In this document: piece by piece, positions 16,366-25,053 of the stretch | How the letters are laid out: each line of letters begins with the position of its first letter | How positions within the stretch are numbered: position 1 is the stretch's first letter | Source: Actinobaculum massiliense | GTDB lineage: Bacteria; Actinomycetota; Actinomycetes; Actinomycetales; Actinomycetaceae | Assembly: GCF_001457435.1 (NCBI RefSeq) | Contig: NZ_LN881717.1 | Coordinates: 691,896 to 755,895 of the forward strand | DNA length: 64,000 bases | Direction: 5' to 3' | Notes under the pieces: generated by a model | The model's input: the letters and a program-made list of their open reading frames with translations, nothing else | The model's database searches: none | What the model was told of the DNA's origin: nothing | Translations under genes and position numbers: made by a program

Positions 16366-17776
16366 CAACAACGGTGTGCGCCGCAGGCCCGCGGACGAAA
16401 CCGCGGCCCGCGCAATGAAGACCTTGCCGCAGCTGATCGTCATTTTCATTACCTCAATCCTCACGATTCAGGGCTTCAACCTGGTGTTCCAGGACATTGG
16501 AAATGACCTCAACGCTCCCGCGCAAGCTCCGCTGATCACCTCAATCCCCGGAATCGTGCTGGGAATTGTGTGCGTCATTTACGGGTCGCTGGGCGATTTC
16601 GTTTCACTGCGGAAGATGATGATGGCCGGCATCGCCCTAATTGTGGTCGGTTCGGTGCTGGGCCTGGTGTTCTCCAGTTCGATTTGGGCCGTGATCGTCG
16701 CCCGCGCCATCCAGACCGCGGGAACGCAGGTGTCTGGTTCGGTGTACCTGGTGGTGACGACGAAATATGTTCCGGGCGCGAAGAAGGTTTTGTACTTCGG
16801 AATCTTCACCGCGGCTTACCAGTTCTCGACGGCGATCGGCGTGCTGGCCGCCGGCTGGCTGGTAACGATCTCGTGGGTGTGGCTCTTTGCCATTCCGCTT
16901 ATCGCAGTCATCTTCATCCCCACGCTCTGGAAGGATCTTCCCGATATTTCGGGTAAGACTCAGCGCATCGACGTCCCGGGCTTCATCCTGGCGGGCTTGA
17001 CGGTCACCGCCATCGTCATGTTCTTCAACTCGATCAACTGGCTCTACCTCGCCGCTTTCGTGGTGTTGGCGATCTGCTTCGTGGTTTACATTTCGAAGGC
17101 CAAGGCGCCGTTCGTAACCCCGGAGTTCTTCAAGAACACCCGCTACCTGATGGCCGTTTCCCTCATCGTGCTGTTCTACTTCGGTAACTACGCGATGAAT
17201 CCGGCCTTCAACCTCGCCGGCGGTATCTTCCACGGCGCCACCACCCTGCAGGTTGCCTTCTGGCTGATTGCCGGCAATGTTGTGGCGACGATTCTCGGCG
17301 TCTTCTCCGGGCCCATCGTCAACAAGATCAGCCGCGGAATGGGAATCCTCGTCGCTGGTTCGTCGATGGCCCTGGGCGGTGTGGTCGCCGCCTTCACCGT
17401 CGACAAGGGCCTGTGGGGCATCGCCCTCGCCGGCATCCTTTTCTTCGGTGGTATGGGTCTGTGCTACGCCCCGGTGGTCGACGCCGTTGTGAGCACCGTG
17501 GATGTGAGCGAATCGGGCCGCGCGGTCGGTATGAACGATCTGCTGATGAACGTCTCCCCATCTATCGGGGTGGCAATCCTCGGGTCCATGATGCCTTCTC
17601 CGGTGCTTCCCGAGGGAATGTCTCAGGCGGATTACATAGGCGATGCCTCAAATTCGCTCACGCTGATATTCCTCATCGTGGCGGCGACCTGCGCGGCCGG
17701 CGTGCTCGTGTTCCTCGCGGTGCGCCGCAAGCTCTACCCCGTCGACGGTTGGGGCAAGGCGGATGCCGAAGGCTAA
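16358..17776 (+). CDS. MFS transporter (DHA2-like, 14-TM type)
   Basis: 472 residues with about 13-14 membrane segments. The layout resembles DHA2 transporters (EmrB/QacA group), usually drug exporters. Helix 4-5 motif C resembles AAYQFSTAIGVLAAGWL and motif A is IYGSLGDFVSLRKMM. The ATG overlaps the last codons of the nucleoside hydrolase (ATGGCTAA). The strict coupling suggests it moves a nucleoside, a base or a toxic nucleoside analogue. Direction of transport is unknown. Confidence 0.82.
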   Translation: MANNNGVRRRPADETAARAMKTLPQLIVIFITSILTIQGFNLVFQDIGNDLNAPAQAPLITSIPGIVLGIVCVIYGSLGDFVSLRKMMMAGIALIVVGSVLGLVFSSSIWAVIVARAIQTAGTQVSGSVYLVVTTKYVPGAKKVLYFGIFTAAYQFSTAIGVLAAGWLVTISWVWLFAIPLIAVIFIPTLWKDLPDISGKTQRIDVPGFILAGLTVTAIVMFFNSINWLYLAAFVVLAICFVVYISKAKAPFVTPEFFKNTRYLMAVSLIVLFYFGNYAMNPAFNLAGGIFHGATTLQVAFWLIAGNVVATILGVFSGPIVNKISRGMGILVAGSSMALGGVVAAFTVDKGLWGIALAGILFFGGMGLCYAPVVDAVVSTVDVSESGRAVGMNDLLMNVSPSIGVAILGSMMPSPVLPEGMSQADYIGDASNSLTLIFLIVAATCAAGVLVFLAVRRKLYPVDGWGKADAEG

Positions 17777-17796
17777 GAATCTAAATACATAACGCA

Positions 17797-17832
17797 AAAG
17801 CGGCGGACCTCCCCTTCGAGGCCCGCCGCTTT
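17797..17832. terminator. Bidirectional terminator
   Basis: AAAGCGGCGG pairs with CCGCCGCTTT around a 16-nt interior. It ends the nucleoside operon on the plus strand and the SDR operon on the minus strand. Confidence 0.82.
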
Positions 17833-17861
17833 CGGCGTACCGATTCTGCCCGGCTGCGCGT

Positions 17862-18611
17862 TTATGCCGAGGCGGAATTGCCGTCGATTGGCAACGTTGC
17901 GCCAGAGATCGACTTGCCCGCGGGCGAGGCAATGAACACGCAGAGCTGGGCGATATCCGCCGGATCGGTGAAGTACTTCAGCGACTGCTTGCCGAGCATC
18001 TCCGCCTTGGCTTGCTCATAGGACTTCCCCTCGGCCTGCGCGCGGCCATTGATAACGCGCTCAATCCGCTCTCCGGCCACAGCGCCCGGCGCAATCGCGT
18101 TCACGCGCACGCCCTGCTCTCCTAGCTCAATGGCGAGGGTCTCCGTAAGCGCGATCAGTCCGCGCTTCGTCACCGCGTAGGGCGCGCGATTCTGATAGCC
18201 AAAGCGCCCGCCGAGCGAAGAAATGAAAATCAGCGAGCTGGTCTCATTCTGGGTCAGATACGGCAGGACTTCGCGCGTCATAGCAATAGTGCCGAGCAGA
18301 TTCACGCCAATCACCGAATTCCACTGCTCAGGGGTAATGTCGCCGAACGGCGCCGTCGGGCCGGCAATTCCGGCGCAATTAATCAGCACATCGATGCCAC
18401 CCATGGCTTCCACCGCATCCGCCACGCACTGCGTTACCTGCGCCGAATCGGACACATCCGTCACCGACGTGGTGATGCCCTCGAGCTGCTCCAGCCCCTC
18501 GGCATTAATATCCGCAGCGTGAACGCGGGCGCCCGCATTCTTGAAGGCAAGCGCAATTTCCCGGCCAATGCCGCTCGCCGCCGCGGTTACGAGTACTCGT
18601 TGTTCCGTCAT
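17862..18611 (-). CDS. Short-chain dehydrogenase/reductase (SDR)
   Basis: 249 residues, the usual classical SDR length. The cofactor motif at residues 9-16 is TAAASGIG, with Ala replacing the first Gly of TGxxxGIG. Asp/Ala follow beta-2 (HAADIN), suggesting NAD(H). The active-site Tyr145 and Lys149 (YAVTK) and preceding Ser are present. The substrate is unknown. ATG 18611 is preceded by AGAGGA at proper distance; a longer frame to 18665 adds only a non-homologous leader. It lies 87 bp downstream of the lipocalin-like gene, in the same direction, and probably shares its promoter. Confidence 0.86.
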   Translation of the reverse strand: MTEQRVLVTAAASGIGREIALAFKNAGARVHAADINAEGLEQLEGITTSVTDVSDSAQVTQCVADAVEAMGGIDVLINCAGIAGPTAPFGDITPEQWNSVIGVNLLGTIAMTREVLPYLTQNETSSLIFISSLGGRFGYQNRAPYAVTKRGLIALTETLAIELGEQGVRVNAIAPGAVAGERIERVINGRAQAEGKSYEQAKAEMLGKQSLKYFTDPADIAQLCVFIASPAGKSISGATLPIDGNSASA

Positions 18612-18698
18612 TTCTCTCATTCCTCTCGCTTCATCTCGATCCCGAGCCTCCTTGCTCGGTTGCATCTTCTTGTTTCGGCTTCGCGGTCGTTCGCGCTA

Positions 18699-19178
18699 CT
18701 ACTCGTTCTCGCTCGCGGCCGTATTCTGCTCCATCCGCTTCCACACCAGCGTGGACTGGACTTCCTTGCCCGCGCTCATCAGCGGCGCTACCGATCCGAG
18801 GTGGAGCTCATCGCCAACAATTTCAACCTTGCGCGGCTGCACCTGCCCGATCCAATTCGGGAAAAGCGAGACGAACATATTGTGCTTGAGCGTCCCCGCC
18901 TCTTCGTCCACGAAGAACTTGCCCGAGTAAGCGATGTACGACGTCGCCTCCTCGCGATACTCCTCAGCGGTCCCGTCGAACCAGTCTCCGGAGGCGAAGG
19001 GCTGGCGCTCGCTTCCCGCCGCGCCCAACTGCGCAGACATATAGCCGTCAGGCGTGTACATAATGATGCCCTGTGGCTTTTCACCAAAGGGCATAAAGGG
19101 CTCCGAGCCGTCCGTTGGATTTTCCACGTAAGAAACCAACTGCCAAGCTCCAATTAAACGTTCACGCAATCCTGCCAT
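18699..19178 (-). CDS. Lipocalin-like domain protein
   Basis: 159 residues. The sequence LIGAWQLVSY near the N-terminus, IIMYTPDGYMSAQL and YIAYSGKFFVDE in the middle, and LVWKR near the C-terminus match the Lipocalin_5 domain family. These cytoplasmic proteins are often encoded beside oxidoreductases. No signal peptide is present. An ideal GAAGGAGG ribosome-binding site precedes the ATG. The domain is thought to bind small hydrophobic ligands; here it may serve or handle the substrate of the adjacent SDR, which is inference. Confidence 0.82.
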   Translation of the reverse strand: MAGLRERLIGAWQLVSYVENPTDGSEPFMPFGEKPQGIIMYTPDGYMSAQLGAAGSERQPFASGDWFDGTAEEYREEATSYIAYSGKFFVDEEAGTLKHNMFVSLFPNWIGQVQPRKVEIVGDELHLGSVAPLMSAGKEVQSTLVWKRMEQNTAASENE

Positions 19179-19341
19179 TTTGCCTCCTTCACATCGCCGC
19201 CATTTGCACGGTGGCTACGCCGCGCGGAAGAACATTCGTCTCCGCGCCCAAGGTGAGGATTTTCGACGTCGCCGCCGCCTCACTCTTTTTGACGTTACTC
19301 CGCTTTTGCCCGCAATATCAGAGGGAAGATGCGCCCGCGCT

Positions 19342-20232
19342 TTACCGCGCGGCGAAGAGAGCGCGAAGGACCTGCAAAACGCCCGCTTCCGTATTCGGCG
19401 GGGCGATGAATCGCGCGGCTTCTTTCACCTCGGGTTCGCCATTTTCCATCGCGAAAGTAAACTCGGCGTGCTCGAACATTTCGATGTCATTGTGAAAATC
19501 GCCGAAGCACACCGTTTCAGCCGCCGCAATTCCGAGCTTTTCCTGGAGTTTAGCCAGGCCAATTCCTTTATGCGAGTTGAGCGGATTGACGTCCGTCCAG
19601 TAGGCGCCGGAGCGCACCACCTGCGCCTGGCCAGCCGCTGCCTCGTTAACGGCGTCGATCAGCCGCACGGTGGGATCTCCAAAATCGAGCACCCCGAGCT
19701 TGTAGGCCACATCAATATGTTCTTTGACGTCGTCCACAATCGCATTCGCGTCGTAATAATGCAGCGTTTCGGCATAGAAGCGCTCGTCACTGCGCTCAGC
19801 GTAGGCCGTTGGCCCACACACCACCACGCCGGTATCTTCGCCGTCGGCCGCGAGCGCGCGGACGGCATCCACCACTGCGCCGGCCACCTCAACCGGTAGG
19901 GTTTTGCGCCATATCTGCTCGCCGTCCATCATCACATTTCCGCCGTTTTCGGCGATAAACGGCATCCCTTCGCGCCAGGGACGGAACATATTTTCTAGGG
20001 TCTGGAACTGGCGCCCGGAGGCTGGGCAAAACATAATTCCCGCCGCGCGTAGCTTCTGGATAATCTCGCCGCCGCCGGCTGGAAAATCCTTTTTGGAACC
20101 GAGGAACGTGCCATCCATATCCACAACCACGAGCTTGATTCGCTCGGCTTCGCGGAGGAGCTCGGGCCACGCCTCGCCGTTATTCGCTGGATCAACGTGC
20201 GCTACGGAATCATTTTTCGGTCGAATCTCCAC
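19342..20232 (-). CDS. HAD-superfamily phosphatase, Cof type (HAD-IIB)
   Basis: 296 residues. Motif I is VVVDMDGTFL with nucleophile Asp38 and acid/base Asp40. Motif II is CPASGRQ. The C-terminal motif IV is CFGDFHNDIEMF, typical of Cof/YbiV/YidA phosphatases with a C2B cap. These dephosphorylate sugar phosphates, FMN or related metabolites. An extra N-terminus of about 30 residues precedes the domain. The GTG start at 20232 is supported by a TAAACT box 6 nt upstream; no Shine-Dalgarno is present. Confidence 0.9.
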   Translation of the reverse strand: MEIRPKNDSVAHVDPANNGEAWPELLREAERIKLVVVDMDGTFLGSKKDFPAGGGEIIQKLRAAGIMFCPASGRQFQTLENMFRPWREGMPFIAENGGNVMMDGEQIWRKTLPVEVAGAVVDAVRALAADGEDTGVVVCGPTAYAERSDERFYAETLHYYDANAIVDDVKEHIDVAYKLGVLDFGDPTVRLIDAVNEAAAGQAQVVRSGAYWTDVNPLNSHKGIGLAKLQEKLGIAAAETVCFGDFHNDIEMFEHAEFTFAMENGEPEVKEAARFIAPPNTEAGVLQVLRALFAAR

Positions 20233-20238
20233 CCCGCC

Positions 20239-20244
20239 AGTTTA
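20239..20244 (-). promoter_or_regulatory. -10 hexamer TAAACT of the HAD phosphatase gene
   Basis: TAAACT on the reverse strand is followed by 6 nt and the GTG at 20232, the same hexamer and spacing as rsmI. Likely leaderless. Confidence 0.58.
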
Positions 20245-20420
20245 CGGGGATCACTCGGGATTAGTGGATGTTTCGATGGCCTCCGCGCGAGTGCTATGCG
20301 TGCCTGCGCGAAGGAGCACGATTTCTTGGACGGCAACACCGGACACTGGCAGGACACCTACCAGTCCGCAACACGTTTTGTCCTATAGGCCAATCCGGCA
20401 TAGTACCGGCAAAAGAAAAC

Positions 20421-20449
20421 GCCGCTCACTTTGCATCAAAGTGAGCGGC
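20421..20449 (-). terminator. Terminator of tRNA-Ala
   Basis: GCCGCTCACTTT pairs perfectly with AAAGTGAGCGGC around a 5-nt loop. On the reverse strand it is followed by GTTTTCTTTT, a good T-tract just downstream of the tRNA. Confidence 0.87.
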
Positions 20450-20456
20450 CAATTTG

Positions 20457-20529
20457 TGGAGCTAAGGGGATTCGAACCCCTGACCTTCTCATTGCGAACG
20501 AGACGCGCTACCAACTGCGCCATAGCCCC
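20457..20529 (-). tRNA. tRNA-Ala (CGC)
   Basis: The reverse strand folds into a cloverleaf of 73 nt. The acceptor is GGGGCTA with TAGCTCC, including the G3-U70 pair that marks alanine tRNA. The anticodon loop TTCGCAA gives CGC. The T-loop is TTCGAAT. CCA is not encoded. Confidence 0.95.
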
Positions 20530-20752
20530 AGCAACTCGATATAGAGTACCACCGAGAAGCCCTCATCGCTAACCCCCGCGAACGTGGCGTGAGTTACGCC
20601 AGAGTTTGCTACCAGTTCACCGCGCTACGCGGGACTCGGATCTGAACGGGCTATGTGCCGCGCGGGGCCTAGTCTTGCGCAGTCCATGCGCCCCGCGGAA
20701 GCAGGCTTGACACGGGCTTATGACCTGCCCCCAATCGAGCTAGCTATGGCGA

Positions 20753-22120
20753 CTATGCCCGGCGGCGGCGCAGTAGCTCGTCGAGGGCGTTGCCACCATG
20801 CAGGCCATCGCGCGCAACCGGAACGTCACCGGTTGGGCGATCTGCCTCCACCTGGCCCTTGCCATTGAGTTTCTCCCCGATTTGCTTCGGGCGATATGGG
20901 ACGGCCACAGTTTCTTCGGCCGGGGCTTGATACGGCTTCACCGTCTGACGTTCAATGGGTGCGTCCACCACGCGGCACGCTGCCGCGTTCGCAGTACCAG
21001 CGCCAGTGCCAGGCTTCACGGTGTAGCTGGGGAGCTCCTCGGCCTCGCGGCCCTGGGCTCCGCCAGTGCGCGCCGTTCCGGCAACGCCGCCGAGCCTATT
21101 TCCGGCCGCGCCGGCCGCACCCGCAGGCCGCGCGCCTTCCCTTCTCCACGAGCCAGCGGTGGCCGGCGTTCCGGCCTGTGCCTGAGCGAGTTCGCGTCGA
21201 GAACCCGAAATGGGCTGGAAGTCCGAGGCGGAAATAATCCCGCGTTCCAGGGTGACGTTAATTCCCGCCTTACCCGCGGGAGCATTTTGGGTTCGCATAT
21301 TCGACCGCGACGACCGAGCGCGGGACGTGCGCCGAGCACTCTCCCTCGCTACCTGGGCCGTGCGGTCATTCGCTTTTCCCAAATCATCGCCCTCCACGGC
21401 ATCGTCGGCGTCCGCCAGTTCAGCCTCATAGGAAATGCTGTCGTCATCAGGATCGGCGCTGTAGGCCGACCGCGCGGAAGAAGAGCTTGCGGCAGAGTAG
21501 GCAGACGAGGCACTGGCGGCGGAGCGGCCGGTGCGCGGCATGGCCGGGCGTCGCGATTGGGAGGTGCCACCGCGTGGACCGTTGAGTTTCTTGGTCAGCG
21601 CGGCGATTTCCTCGCGGTCGGCGTCGTCGCCGCTCTTCATTTGGGCAAACAGGTAGGCGAAGCCAGCGCCGTACACCACGGCGAGGCCGCAAACGATGCC
21701 GAACCATATCCAGGAAAACGAGGTTAGCGCGCATACAACCGCAAAAACGACCGCGAGAACCAGGAGCGCAATGCCTCCCGCTATTCCGCGCTGCCGATTT
21801 GCCTTACGCTGGGCAATTCGTGCGCGCCGCCGAGCGCGATCTCGCGCAAGCTCGCGCACATCCCGCGAAGATCGCTTTTCGCGCGGGGCGTTGCCGCCGT
21901 TACCTTCCATAATGACCTCCGGAATTTTCAGGAACAGTGAACCGCGTTCACCGTCCCCTTCCTCCTGCTGCCGCGGAAGTCGCAGCATCCTCAAATTTTC
22001 TGCGTAACGTTCGTCGAGCCGAGTTTCCGCAATCACGGCGCGACGCTTAAACAGTCCAGGAATGACGTAGGCAACGAGTAACACAACCGCCACCAAAAGC
22101 GCATATCCCTGGATGTTCAC
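20753..22120 (-). CDS. GlpR/SepX-like membrane cell-division protein
   Basis: 455 residues. One N-terminal membrane helix (GYALLVAVVLLVAYVIPGLF, about 5-24) is followed by a basic region with ETRLDERYAENLRML, then two close helices (about 125-170, GGIALLVLAVVFAVVCALT and IWFGIVCGLAVVYGAGFAYLF). A long Ala/Ser/Arg-rich disordered tail follows. This topology and its place next to the moeA-like gene match GlpR of Corynebacterium (receptor of the gephyrin-like Glp) and SepX of Streptomyces, both divisome/polar-growth proteins. GTG 22120 follows AAGG 9 nt upstream and begins VNIQGYALL. The frame runs further upstream without family sequence. Placement as GlpR is by topology and synteny. Confidence 0.8.
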   Translation of the reverse strand: MNIQGYALLVAVVLLVAYVIPGLFKRRAVIAETRLDERYAENLRMLRLPRQQEEGDGERGSLFLKIPEVIMEGNGGNAPREKRSSRDVRELARDRARRRARIAQRKANRQRGIAGGIALLVLAVVFAVVCALTSFSWIWFGIVCGLAVVYGAGFAYLFAQMKSGDDADREEIAALTKKLNGPRGGTSQSRRPAMPRTGRSAASASSAYSAASSSSARSAYSADPDDDSISYEAELADADDAVEGDDLGKANDRTAQVARESARRTSRARSSRSNMRTQNAPAGKAGINVTLERGIISASDFQPISGSRRELAQAQAGTPATAGSWRREGARPAGAAGAAGNRLGGVAGTARTGGAQGREAEELPSYTVKPGTGAGTANAAACRVVDAPIERQTVKPYQAPAEETVAVPYRPKQIGEKLNGKGQVEADRPTGDVPVARDGLHGGNALDELLRRRRA

Positions 22121-22141
22121 GAAACTAACCTTATGGGTCAA

Positions 22142-22171
22142 ACCCGGCTCTTTTGCGCAAGCGCGCCGGGT
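22142..22171 (-). terminator. Possible terminator or attenuator between glp and the GlpR/SepX-like gene
   Basis: ACCCGGC pairs with GCCGGGT around a 16-nt interior that can form an inner TTGCGCAA hairpin. It lies in the 218-bp gap after glp and just before the receptor start. The two genes may be transcribed separately. Confidence 0.4.
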
Positions 22172-22338
22172 GTTTTGCGACGTTTTCTCAATCCTTACAC
22201 AACCGCGAAAAAGGCTGGTGAATGGTGTGAAAATTGAGGTTGATTTGTTGTTCACGACGCCGGAGCTCATACTCCCAATGCGGGCGGGAAGACAACCTGG
22301 TCGCGACCGTAGCCACGAACGCGCGAAGCTGCGCTCGG

Positions 22339-23559
22339 CTACCCGTTGAGGATCATGCACTCGAATTCGTCGCCCGGCGCCACAAGCTCCACAGCCGGCG
22401 GGATAATGGCGAGGCCGTTGGACTTTGCCATATTGGCGAGCAGGAGTTTGTCCACTTCGCCCACGGCCTCGAAATCGTAGCCGCTACCCGGGTTTCCGTA
22501 GACGTTACAGCGAATGTATTCTTGCCGGCCCGGCTCAGAAACAAAGCCGCGCGCCGCTCGGGCGCGGATTGAACGCGGAGTCAAATGCCGGTAACCGGCC
22601 ATTTTCCGCAAGCAGGGACGCACGAACACCTCGAAGTAAACCATGGCGGCTACTGGGTTTCCAGGCAGGCAAAATATCGTGGCCGATTCCGTTCCCAGGC
22701 CCAGCCGCCCAACTCCCATCTGCGAGCCCGGGCCCATGGCAACGGCGTCGAAACGCACATCACCCAGGGGCTGGAGAACTTCCTTCACCGTATCGCCGCC
22801 ACCGTAGGACAGACCGCCGGTGGTAATGATGACGTCCGCGCGCAAAAGCTGATCCTGCAGAGCGTCGCGAAGTTCGTTCTTATCGTCAGAAACAGCGCCC
22901 ACCCGGTAGGCCACCGCACCCGCATTACGGGCCGCAATCGCGAGCGCGTGCGAGTTGGCGTCGTAAACGCGCCCCACGCCAAGCGCCGCGCCCGGCTCCA
23001 CGAGTTCGTCGCCAATTGAAAGCACCACGACCCGCGGAGCGGGATGAACAGGGACGAGCGCACGGCCGGCTGCGGCCAGCAGGGCAATGTGGCGTGAAGA
23101 GAGACGGGTTCCGGCTTTGAGAACCACATCGCCGGCCTCGAAATCCTCGCCCTGCCCGCGCACGTTCTCCCCCGGAGCAACTCGTTGGCGAATTTGCACC
23201 TGGACGGCTCCGCCGTCGGTCTGGGCAATCGGCACAACGGCGTCGGCACCGCTGGGGATACGAGCACCGGAGGCAACCCGAACCGCCGTGCCACCCAGGT
23301 GGGCGATACGATCCGGGCTTACCACCCGCACGTCTTCAGTCACCGGGAGCGTAACCGGCGAAGATGTGGCACCGAAGGTATCGTCCGCGCGCACGGCGTA
23401 CCCGTCGGTTGAGGCCAGCGGGGCGGGCGGCACATCGACGGTGGAGCGAATGTCCTCGGCGAGGATTGTGCCCGAAGAATCACCTAGGCCCACATCGAAT
23501 CGATCGAGTTGCTCCGAAACTTTTAAGCACTCATCAAGCTGTTGCGCAACGGTCCTCAT
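22339..23559 (-). CDS. glp: Gephyrin-like molybdotransferase Glp (MoeA family)
   Basis: 406 residues with MoeA domain order: STDGYAV at 50-56, domain with SIGDELV at about 181, and LPGNPVA at 298-304. In MoeA the catalytic region reads TTGGVSVG(D/E)YD; here it is TTGGLSYGGGD, so the acidic residue is replaced by Gly. The usual KPG(K)P segment is GPGSQMG, also altered. This suggests loss of molybdate insertion activity. In actinobacteria the MoeA copy next to GlpR/SepX works in cell division, which fits. ATG 23559 follows an AAGGAGGG ribosome-binding site. The usual neighbours galU and rimJ are absent. Confidence 0.85.
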   Translation of the reverse strand: MRTVAQQLDECLKVSEQLDRFDVGLGDSSGTILAEDIRSTVDVPPAPLASTDGYAVRADDTFGATSSPVTLPVTEDVRVVSPDRIAHLGGTAVRVASGARIPSGADAVVPIAQTDGGAVQVQIRQRVAPGENVRGQGEDFEAGDVVLKAGTRLSSRHIALLAAAGRALVPVHPAPRVVVLSIGDELVEPGAALGVGRVYDANSHALAIAARNAGAVAYRVGAVSDDKNELRDALQDQLLRADVIITTGGLSYGGGDTVKEVLQPLGDVRFDAVAMGPGSQMGVGRLGLGTESATIFCLPGNPVAAMVYFEVFVRPCLRKMAGYRHLTPRSIRARAARGFVSEPGRQEYIRCNVYGNPGSGYDFEAVGEVDKLLLANMAKSNGLAIIPPAVELVAPGDEFECMILNG

Positions 23560-23819
23560 CGGCCCTCCTTGGTTTTCCACCCTCAAGCCTACCGGTAAAG
23601 CGGGCGCACATGGCGCCACATTGCGCTCTGGACGGGGCACACGGGGGCGCCCGGGTTCGCACTGGAAGGTCCCGCGGGGCGGGCCCGGGATTGCTCGCGC
23701 ACACACGCGCGGGCCGGGCGCCGCGGAATTTCCCCAGCTAAATATCAGGCTAACTATCCGCCTAGCGTAACCGGGGAGCGGCCCGGGTTTTCAGAGTGGC
23801 GAGATGAAATGATGGAGGC

Positions 23820-24434
23820 ATGGCATTACACAAGGTTCACTACCCGAGCGTGTCCAATCTGCCTCTGCGCGAGGCAAAAGCAACGCTTCGGGCGGCGGTG
23901 CGGAAGAACCGCAAGGCGCGTTCGCACGCGCAACTGGAAGCGCTCGAGCATGATTTGATGGCCCAGGCACTGGATTTCATTGGCGACTCGAAGGTGATCG
24001 CCAGCTACATTTCCGTGAACCAAGAACCGCCTACCCTCCGACTTTCTGACGCACTCATCGCCAATGGCCGGCGCCTGTTGGTCCCGAAACTCGGGCCCGG
24101 CCTCTCTCGCGAATGGGCGTGGTACCAGGGCCATGAAGACCTCTCGGAGCAGGCTCCCGGGCGGCCTCCCGCACCCAGCGGGCAGCCGCTTGGCGCAGAG
24201 ATTTTAGGCGAAGTCAACCTCGTTATTATCCCGGCCCTGCTGGTGAATCACGACGGAATGCGATTGGGACAGGGCGGGGGTTGGTACGACCGCGTTCTCA
24301 AGCAGGTCCCGCGCGGCACACCCGTGGCGGCAATGATTTTCCCGGAAGAATTCGTGGATTTCGCCCTCCCCCAAGACGAGAATGATATGCCCGTCAGTGC
24401 GGTTATTCTGCCCGACGGCGTTGTGCAGCTCTAG
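23820..24434 (+). CDS. 5-formyltetrahydrofolate cyclo-ligase
   Basis: 204 residues. It carries REAKATLRAAVRKNRK at the N-terminus, SYISVNQEPPT and the C-terminal GGGWYDRVL signature (GGGYYDR in most homologues). It converts 5-formyl-THF to 5,10-methenyl-THF with ATP. Divergent from glp, an arrangement common in actinobacteria around galU-moeA. The start is uncertain: GGAGG lies only 1 nt before ATG 23820. Confidence 0.9.
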   Translation: MALHKVHYPSVSNLPLREAKATLRAAVRKNRKARSHAQLEALEHDLMAQALDFIGDSKVIASYISVNQEPPTLRLSDALIANGRRLLVPKLGPGLSREWAWYQGHEDLSEQAPGRPPAPSGQPLGAEILGEVNLVIIPALLVNHDGMRLGQGGGWYDRVLKQVPRGTPVAAMIFPEEFVDFALPQDENDMPVSAVILPDGVVQL

Positions 24435-24613
24435 GCTCGGCCGCGGATAGTAGGTGCCGCGTGGCGGGCGCGAATCATTTTGACGCGAACCACACGGTTA
24501 TCGCTGGGTATACCGAGTAGGATTTCTTTTCGGTATGCAAGCGCGCGGACTTCTGCGCCCGCGGTGGTTTGGTAGGCACGGGTCGGCTGCCTGCCGGTGT
24601 TGACGGAGGAATT

Positions 24614-24814
24614 TTGCCCACTTATTCGTATCGTTGTGAAAACTGCGGCCATGAGTTCGATGCTCACCAATCCATGACGGCCGAGCCGCTTCGCGACTGC
24701 CCAGAATGCGGTGAGTCCGCGTTGCACAAGATCCTCAGCCGCGGCCAGTCAATTATTTTCAAGGGTTCCGGCTTCTACCATAACGATTCGCGTTCAAGCT
24801 CCTCCTCGGAGTAG
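24614..24814 (+). CDS. FmdB-family zinc-ribbon protein
   Basis: 66 residues. It opens with (M)PTYSYRCENCGHEFD and has a second CPECGES knuckle, giving four Cys zinc ligands. It ends in a Ser-rich tail. FmdB-type proteins are putative regulators with unclear function. A TTG start at 24614 is chosen because homologues begin MPTY and GGAGGA lies 3-4 nt upstream. The conserved actinobacterial order cyclo-ligase, fmdB, SAF, mscL is kept here. Confidence 0.88.
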   Translation: MPTYSYRCENCGHEFDAHQSMTAEPLRDCPECGESALHKILSRGQSIIFKGSGFYHNDSRSSSSSE

Positions 24815-24889
24815 CGACGCCGCGGCCGGGCACTAGCGACGCACACAAGCGGGCGCGGCATTAGCGACGCATACGAGCGAGCGCGGCGC
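24812..24889. repeat. Degenerate tandem repeats starting at the fmdB stop codon
   Basis: TAGCGACGC begins at 24812 (the stop codon itself), 24834 and 24862. The last two 28-bp units (24834-24861, 24862-24889) match at most positions. The region 24815-25053 has no gene and otherwise holds the SAF -10 box. Confidence 0.7.
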
Positions 24890-25041
24890 GGCCATGCACG
24901 GCGAACTTTGCGCATGCGACCGGCCCCGTTCTGGCCGCATGGAGTGGCCCACCTCGGCTCGCGCGCGTGTCCACAGATCGGCTCGCGTCCTCGCTATCCA
25001 CAGGCTAACCGCCTAAGCAAACGGGATTCGGGTAGCGCACC

Positions 25042-25047
25042 TAGGCT
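25042..25047 (+). promoter_or_regulatory. -10 hexamer TAGGCT of the SAF gene
   Basis: TAGGCT is followed by 6 nt and the ATG at 25054, with no Shine-Dalgarno sequence. Likely leaderless. Confidence 0.58.
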
Positions 25048-25053
25048 CGAAGC

